From positions 1 to 10,069 of the forward strand of contig CALKYI010000019.1 of assembly GCA_938003665.1 (NCBI GenBank): DNA of 10,069 nucleotides, read 5' to 3'. A model generated the notes under the pieces. It ran no database searches. It had not been told where the DNA came from and saw only the letters and a list, made by a program, of their open reading frames with translations. Shown here in pieces: positions 5,583-10,069 of this stretch; positions within the stretch are counted from its first letter, which is position 1; each line of letters opens with the position of its first letter. A program made the translations under genes and the position numbers. The stretch comes from an uncultured Flavobacteriales bacterium (GTDB taxonomy: Bacteria > Bacteroidota > Bacteroidia > Flavobacteriales_D > Sanyastnellaceae).

Positions 5583-7907
5583 TTAGAATCGCCAATCGGC
5601 ACTAATGGAAGGCAAGAAGGGCAATTGATTGACCCGATCGCCGGTAATCCGATTGACGTAGAATACGTTGTCGCGGCTGTAGACATTCGTCGCCCCTGCG
5701 GAGAATTCAAGCGTCTGGTCGTTGCCCAATTCAAATTCACGGCGGATGCTCAAATCCAAGCGGTGGTACGCGGGCAACCGGCCTTGGTTCAAGGCAGCGA
5801 ATTGAATCCCGAGCTCCTGGCTGTTGGCAACCACGTAGTCGGCTGAAATACCATCGATAACATTGGGTGGCTGGTAAAAACCTTGCGTCTGGGTGAACGG
5901 CAGTCCTGAGCCGAGGTTCCAACGAGCGCTGACCTCCCATGCATTTTCCCGACCGATGCCTTGCGACACCACGAGGTTTACGTTGTGCCGGCGATCGAAT
6001 ACCGGGTCGTACCAACGGAATCCGTCCCAGCGATCCACGTTGCCGTAACCATAAACCAGCCAAACATAGCTCGAGCGCTCTTCGTATTTCAGCACGACAT
6101 CCGCGCCATAGGCTACTCCGGTCTCGACGATGAAGTCCTTACGCAGCACCTCGGGCACGTCGCTGTTCTGCGCATTGTCTTCGAAGAGCTTGTTGCGGTT
6201 GGCATTGGTCAGCTGGCTGAAGTTTTTGAAATACCCTTCTACGTTGAGGTTCAAGCGCTCCGTCAAATCGAACTCGAAGCCTGAAATGACGTGCTCTGCG
6301 GTTTGCAAGGAGTGGATGACCTCTTGGACGTCGCCATTCGGTGTGAGCAGGTTGCGCTGGAGGTTTTCAGGTCCGGAAAGGAAACCGTAGAACAGGTTGA
6401 CGACATCTCTATCCGAATTAGAGCTGATGACATTTTGTGAGTACAAACCTGCAGCAAACTTCAAGCGCAGACGTTCGTTGGCTTTGTACTTGATCCCCAC
6501 CCGAGGTTCCGGTCGAAAGCGCGCAATGGAACTGTAGTACTGCATGCGCATGCTTGGATTGATGATCCAATCGCCACGGTTGATGCGGTAGTCGACGTAA
6601 CCCGCGAATTCTGTGGTGTTTTCGACTTGTCCCACCTGGACTCCGATGGAATTGAACGTTTGGAAATCCGTTTGCATCCCGACGACCTCTAGGCCATACT
6701 CCACGGCGTCTTCGCCCAACACGTATTTGAAGTCCAACCCAAAGTTGAACCCGTTCACCGCACTGTAGCGGTCCTCAAGCCCTTCCTCTTGCAACCGAAT
6801 TTCATAATCACTCGCAGCGAAATGGCCGTTCATGAGAATGGCCGAGCCGCTGGGGACAACCGTGAAGTTTCCACCGCCACCGTAGTTTGACCAGCGCAAG
6901 TCTGAAAGGGCTTGGTAACTCACGCGGTCGGTGAAGTTGAACCCGAAGAGGCTCAATTTTGAGCCATTGCCGCTGCCGAAGGAAATCTTCCCGTAAGCGT
7001 CGGTGAAATTGAACGGCAGCCCTTCCCCATCGTTGTTGATGTAATCGTAAAGAACCTTAGAGGTCTGCTCCAAATAGCTGTGCTTCAGCGAAAGGATGTA
7101 CGAGATACCTGCCCCGGAATCGCTGAGTTTCTTGAGTGGGCCTTCCAAGGTCAATTTGGCTCCGAAAGGACTCGCTCCGATGCGACCCTCTGTCTTCATT
7201 TTGTTCCCATCACGGGTTTTGATGTCCATAATCGACGAAATGCGGCCGCCAAATTTTGCACCAAAACCACCGGTGTATACGTCAGCATTGGCAATCACAT
7301 CGGAATCGAAAACACTGAATAAACCAATGCTATGGAAAGCATTGTACACAATCATCCCGTCGAGAAGTACCTTGTTCTGAATGGGCGATCCGCCGCGGAT
7401 GTACAATTGACCGCCTTGGTCACCTGTACTGATGAATCCTGGCAGCACCTGCAACGCCTGCACCAAGTCGGGCTGTCCGCCGAAACTCGGAATCTTCTTC
7501 AGGTCACTGGGTCGGATGGTCTCTACCGACATGTTGACCTTGGTGGTTTGTTCTTCGCGATCCGCATTGACTTCAGCACTTCCGAGCTGAATGACCTGTT
7601 GTTCCAGCAAGAAGTTGCGCGTCGTGATTTTGCCGTCCACAAGTTCCACCCGTTCGGTTACGCCCTCATATTCCATGCTGGAAATAACCAGGGTGTAGGT
7701 GCCGGCAGGCACCCGGCTCAGGCTGTAGAATCCTTCTATATCCGACATGACCCCGAAGCTTGTTCCTTCGAGGGATACGCTTGCAAACATGACCGGCTCA
7801 CCGGATTCTTTGCTTCGCAAAAAGCCCTTGACCGTGGCCTGACCGTACAACACCGCCGGCAAAAGCAGCAACAGCACCAACCCCGCGTGGCGTTTCAATT
7901 CTTGCAT
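5583..7907 (-). CDS. TonB-dependent receptor with CarboxypepD_reg-like N-terminal domain
   Basis: This is an outer-membrane beta-barrel transporter energised by TonB; the substrate is unknown. The 774-residue product begins MQELKRHAGLVLLLLLPAVLYGQ, a Sec signal cleaved near residue 22. A CarboxypepD_reg-like Ig-fold domain follows at about 24-105 (TVKGFLRSKESGEPVMFASVSLEGTSFG, then GFYSLSRVPAGTYTLVIS). The plug spans about 115-232: PSFGGQPDLVQALQVLPG, QLYIRGGSPIQNKVLLDGM, YNAFHSIGLFSVF, and GGFGAKFGGRISSIMDIK. The remainder is amphipathic barrel strands ending ISADWRF with a terminal Phe. The start at 7907 was chosen because it begins the signal peptide; an in-frame ATG at 7958 would add 17 unlikely residues and overlap the helicase gene. 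No SusD partner lies next to it, which argues against a SusC/D glycan pair, though the gene left of it is convergent recN. It sits 19 bases after the helicase stop, so it may be co-transcribed with it. Confidence 0.92.
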   Translation of the reverse strand: MQELKRHAGLVLLLLLPAVLYGQATVKGFLRSKESGEPVMFASVSLEGTSFGVMSDIEGFYSLSRVPAGTYTLVISSMEYEGVTERVELVDGKITTRNFLLEQQVIQLGSAEVNADREEQTTKVNMSVETIRPSDLKKIPSFGGQPDLVQALQVLPGFISTGDQGGQLYIRGGSPIQNKVLLDGMIVYNAFHSIGLFSVFDSDVIANADVYTGGFGAKFGGRISSIMDIKTRDGNKMKTEGRIGASPFGAKLTLEGPLKKLSDSGAGISYILSLKHSYLEQTSKVLYDYINNDGEGLPFNFTDAYGKISFGSGNGSKLSLFGFNFTDRVSYQALSDLRWSNYGGGGNFTVVPSGSAILMNGHFAASDYEIRLQEEGLEDRYSAVNGFNFGLDFKYVLGEDAVEYGLEVVGMQTDFQTFNSIGVQVGQVENTTEFAGYVDYRINRGDWIINPSMRMQYYSSIARFRPEPRVGIKYKANERLRLKFAAGLYSQNVISSNSDRDVVNLFYGFLSGPENLQRNLLTPNGDVQEVIHSLQTAEHVISGFEFDLTERLNLNVEGYFKNFSQLTNANRNKLFEDNAQNSDVPEVLRKDFIVETGVAYGADVVLKYEERSSYVWLVYGYGNVDRWDGFRWYDPVFDRRHNVNLVVSQGIGRENAWEVSARWNLGSGLPFTQTQGFYQPPNVIDGISADYVVANSQELGIQFAALNQGRLPAYHRLDLSIRREFELGNDQTLEFSAGATNVYSRDNVFYVNRITGDRVNQLPFLPSISADWRF

Positions 7908-7926
7908 GGATGCGAATTTACAGCAT

Positions 7927-10068
7927 TCAACGGGTCGAACGCACGAGCATTTTCTCAATTCTGTCCTCGAGCTGTTCCGAGCTCATTTTCTCGCGCAATC
8001 GGTTGACGACCAATGGGAATGAAAACGGGGTTGGATGATCTGTTCGCTCGAGCACCACGCGCTTCAGACGCATCCGTTCGAGGACACGCCGCAGCCGTGT
8101 CCATTCCATCTGCTGATCGAGCAATTCATCGTACGCCTGGCGAAACAACAGGTTTTGCGGGTCAAAATCCTGAAAAACGTCAAACAGCAATCCGGAATGC
8201 GATTGCAAATGGCGTACGCCTTGCCGTTGGCCGGGAAATCCTTGAAACGCCAACCCCGAGATCACCGCGATGTCGCGGAACCGGCGTTTCGCCATTTCAA
8301 CCGAATTGACCCCCGATTGCAAATCATCCATCAGTCCTTCCGTTCGCAACAAGTCGAGGGAATCGATTTCGGTAGCATCCAAAGGCGAATCTGAAAGCAA
8401 TTCGAATCCGTAATCGTTGCTTGCAATGGACATCGAGAGGGGGCGCTCGGCACACCATCGATGGGCGATGAGCATGCCAATGGCTTCGTGCACGGCCTTG
8501 CCTTCAAAAGGAAACACACATATGTGATGGCCATCCTCGGTTTGAAATTGCTCAATGAGAATCTCTTCCCGATTTGGCAGGCAGCTCATCTCTTGCTGCA
8601 ATTCGAGCAAGGGGCTGACGCGGCTCATTTCGGGCGAACGCACGTGTCCTTTACTGAAGGCGTCCAATTCGTCCCGGATGGCATCCCCCAATTCTGAACT
8701 CAGCGACAACCGACCGCCAAGGTAGACCGGCACACGGCCCTTGGGTTTTTTGCTCTTGCGCACGTGCACCGCACCCTCCTTCAACCGCACAAATTCGAGG
8801 CTCATGCCTGCGAACCAAAAGGCGTCTCCTGGATCCATGCTCGAGATGAAGTACTCTTCTACATGCCCCAGAAACCCACCCTTGGTCCAGCGCACTTTAA
8901 TCATTTGGTCCGAGACAATGGTGCCAATGCTCATCCGGTGACGCCGCGCCAACCTACGATCCCGTAGCGTGTACCTGCCTTCGGACTCGTCCCATTCGAC
9001 CCGTCGGTAATCGCCGTAGGCCGACAGTGCCTTGCCTCCGTCTCGGATGAACGATAAGCACCAACGCCATTCCTCCTCGTCCACGCTTTCGAACGCATGG
9101 GTGCCGGCCAAGGCATGTTTCAAATCATCGGGGCGAAAGCCATCTCCAACGGCGAGAGTGCACATGAACTGAATCAGCACATCAAACGAACGGACTAGAG
9201 GCTCCCTCGGCTCAATGCGCTGTGCCGCCATGGCATCCCGAAGGGCGCTCGCTTCGATCAACTCCAAACCGTGGGTCGGCAGGAAGAAAATCCGACTGGT
9301 AGCTCCGGGCTGATGGCCGGATCGCCCTGCCCGCTGCATGAAGCGCGCTACACCCTTCGGACCGCCCACTTGAACAATGGCCTCCACCGGCCTAAAGTCC
9401 ACGCCGAGGTCCAAAGAGCTCGTGCACACCACGGCCTTCAAATGCCCCTCGTGCAAGGCATCCTCCACCCAATCGCGCAAGTCTTTGGCAATGGAGCTGT
9501 GGTGCAAGGCGAGTACCCCAGCGAGGTCGGGCGCCACCTCCAGCAACTTGTGGTACCATATTTCCGACTGGGCCCGGGTGTTCGTGAAAATGAGAGTGCT
9601 CTCGTGGTCACGGATGACGTCCACCACGTGCTCAGCGAGCTTGACCCCGATGTGTCCTGCCCATGGCAACCGCTCAAATTGATTAGGCATGAGCGAGCGC
9701 ACTTCCGTCCGTTTTGTCCAATCGCACCGGACGAGTCGCCCAGGGCGTTCGGGGCCAATGAGCACGCGCAGGGCTTCGTCGAGGTTTCCCATCGTCGCAG
9801 AGATGCCCCAGCACCTGTAGTTTGGAGCCACATGTCGAAACCATGCCGACGCCAATTCCACTTGCGTCCCGCGTTTGGTGCCCATGAGGTCGTGCCATTC
9901 GTCCACCACCATCACGCGCAAATCACCAAATCGCTTTTCCACGCCCTTCATCGCCAACATCACGTGCAGGGATTCTGGCGTCGTAATGAGGATCTTCGGC
10001 ATCTTCTTCGTCAGGATCTTGTTCTTCTTCTTCATCTCCCTCCTGCCACTCGTCCTCATTCTCGCCAT
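7927..10068 (-). CDS. Ligase-associated DEXH-box helicase (Lhr-like), 5' end missing
   Basis: This is a superfamily 2 DNA helicase of the Lhr-like group found beside ATP-dependent DNA ligases and thought to act in DNA damage repair. About 713 residues are visible; the Walker A region and the true start lie beyond the right edge (full-length relatives are, from memory, about 820 residues). Visible motifs, numbered from the edge: ITTPES (28-33), DEWH motif II (56-59) followed by GTKRGTQVELA, SAT motif III (90-92), LIFTNTRAQSE (159-169), CTSSLDLGVDF (215-225) and QRAGRSGH motif VI (245-252). The C-terminal half fits the DEAD_assoc domain, ending with GLAFQGFPGQRQ...HSGLLFDVF. The ATG at 10068 is only the first ATG in the window, not a credible start. 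The first ~25 codons are odd: basic, with AGA/AGG arginine codons, and another frame is acidic there. The product is cytoplasmic. Stop at 7927-7929. Confidence 0.9.
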   Translation of the reverse strand: MARMRTSGRREMKKKNKILTKKMPKILITTPESLHVMLAMKGVEKRFGDLRVMVVDEWHDLMGTKRGTQVELASAWFRHVAPNYRCWGISATMGNLDEALRVLIGPERPGRLVRCDWTKRTEVRSLMPNQFERLPWAGHIGVKLAEHVVDVIRDHESTLIFTNTRAQSEIWYHKLLEVAPDLAGVLALHHSSIAKDLRDWVEDALHEGHLKAVVCTSSLDLGVDFRPVEAIVQVGGPKGVARFMQRAGRSGHQPGATSRIFFLPTHGLELIEASALRDAMAAQRIEPREPLVRSFDVLIQFMCTLAVGDGFRPDDLKHALAGTHAFESVDEEEWRWCLSFIRDGGKALSAYGDYRRVEWDESEGRYTLRDRRLARRHRMSIGTIVSDQMIKVRWTKGGFLGHVEEYFISSMDPGDAFWFAGMSLEFVRLKEGAVHVRKSKKPKGRVPVYLGGRLSLSSELGDAIRDELDAFSKGHVRSPEMSRVSPLLELQQEMSCLPNREEILIEQFQTEDGHHICVFPFEGKAVHEAIGMLIAHRWCAERPLSMSIASNDYGFELLSDSPLDATEIDSLDLLRTEGLMDDLQSGVNSVEMAKRRFRDIAVISGLAFQGFPGQRQGVRHLQSHSGLLFDVFQDFDPQNLLFRQAYDELLDQQMEWTRLRRVLERMRLKRVVLERTDHPTPFSFPLVVNRLREKMSSEQLEDRIEKMLVRSTR

Positions 10069-10069
10069 C

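Noticed and set aside
7908..7958. 17-residue extension of the TonB receptor from the ATG at 7958
   Set aside because: It is Cys-rich, precedes a perfectly good signal peptide start and would overlap the helicase stop.
7332..8006. 224-codon plus-strand open frame opposite the TonB receptor and the helicase 3' end
   Set aside because: It lies antisense to two well-supported genes and spans their junction. Its translation shows no domain or signal I recognise, and long antisense frames are common opposite GC-rich genes.

Overview
The window reads as a chromosomal, housekeeping stretch of a Bacteroidota genome, most likely Flavobacteriales or a close relative. The evidence is the Bacteroidota-type RNA polymerase omega subunit, the DUF4835 (PorD-like) exported protein, a CarboxypepD_reg-like plus TonB-dependent receptor of the type abundant in this phylum, and a gene order bamD - omega - coaBC - DUF4835 - recN that I recall as characteristic of the group. 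By eye the base composition is moderately GC-rich for the order. I saw no tRNA, rRNA, CRISPR array, insertion sequence, phage gene or other transfer signal.

Layout. The left edge (1-358, minus) holds the N-terminal third of a PLP-dependent alpha-oxoamine-synthase-type enzyme that runs off the window. A divergent intergenic region (about 359-536) separates it from a five-gene plus-strand cluster: bamD (537-1388), omega/rpoZ (1385-1747), coaBC (1775-2980), DUF4835/PorD-like (2977-3891) and recN (3906-5573). Two junctions are ATGA overlaps and the other two gaps are 27 and 14 bases, so the cluster is very probably one transcript. It mixes outer-membrane protein assembly, core transcription, coenzyme A synthesis, a protein tied to type IX secretion, and DNA break repair.

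On the minus strand the right half holds a ligase-associated Lhr-like DEXH helicase (7927 to beyond the right edge, N-terminus missing). It is followed after 19 bases by a TonB-dependent receptor (5583-7907). The receptor ends tail to tail with recN, 9 bases apart, over a 12-base perfect palindrome.

No new defence, mobile or biosynthetic system is visible. The points most worth a second look are: a 26-codon acidic reading frame (18 Asp/Glu) overlapping the helicase frame at the right edge, where the helicase frame uses atypical AGA/AGG arginine codons; a CoaBC decarboxylase domain with Ser at the position of the E. coli Cys158 and Asp at that of Asn125; a perfect AAGGAGG placed unusually far from the bamD start; and a TonB receptor sitting where pdeM often sits in ligase-associated repair loci.
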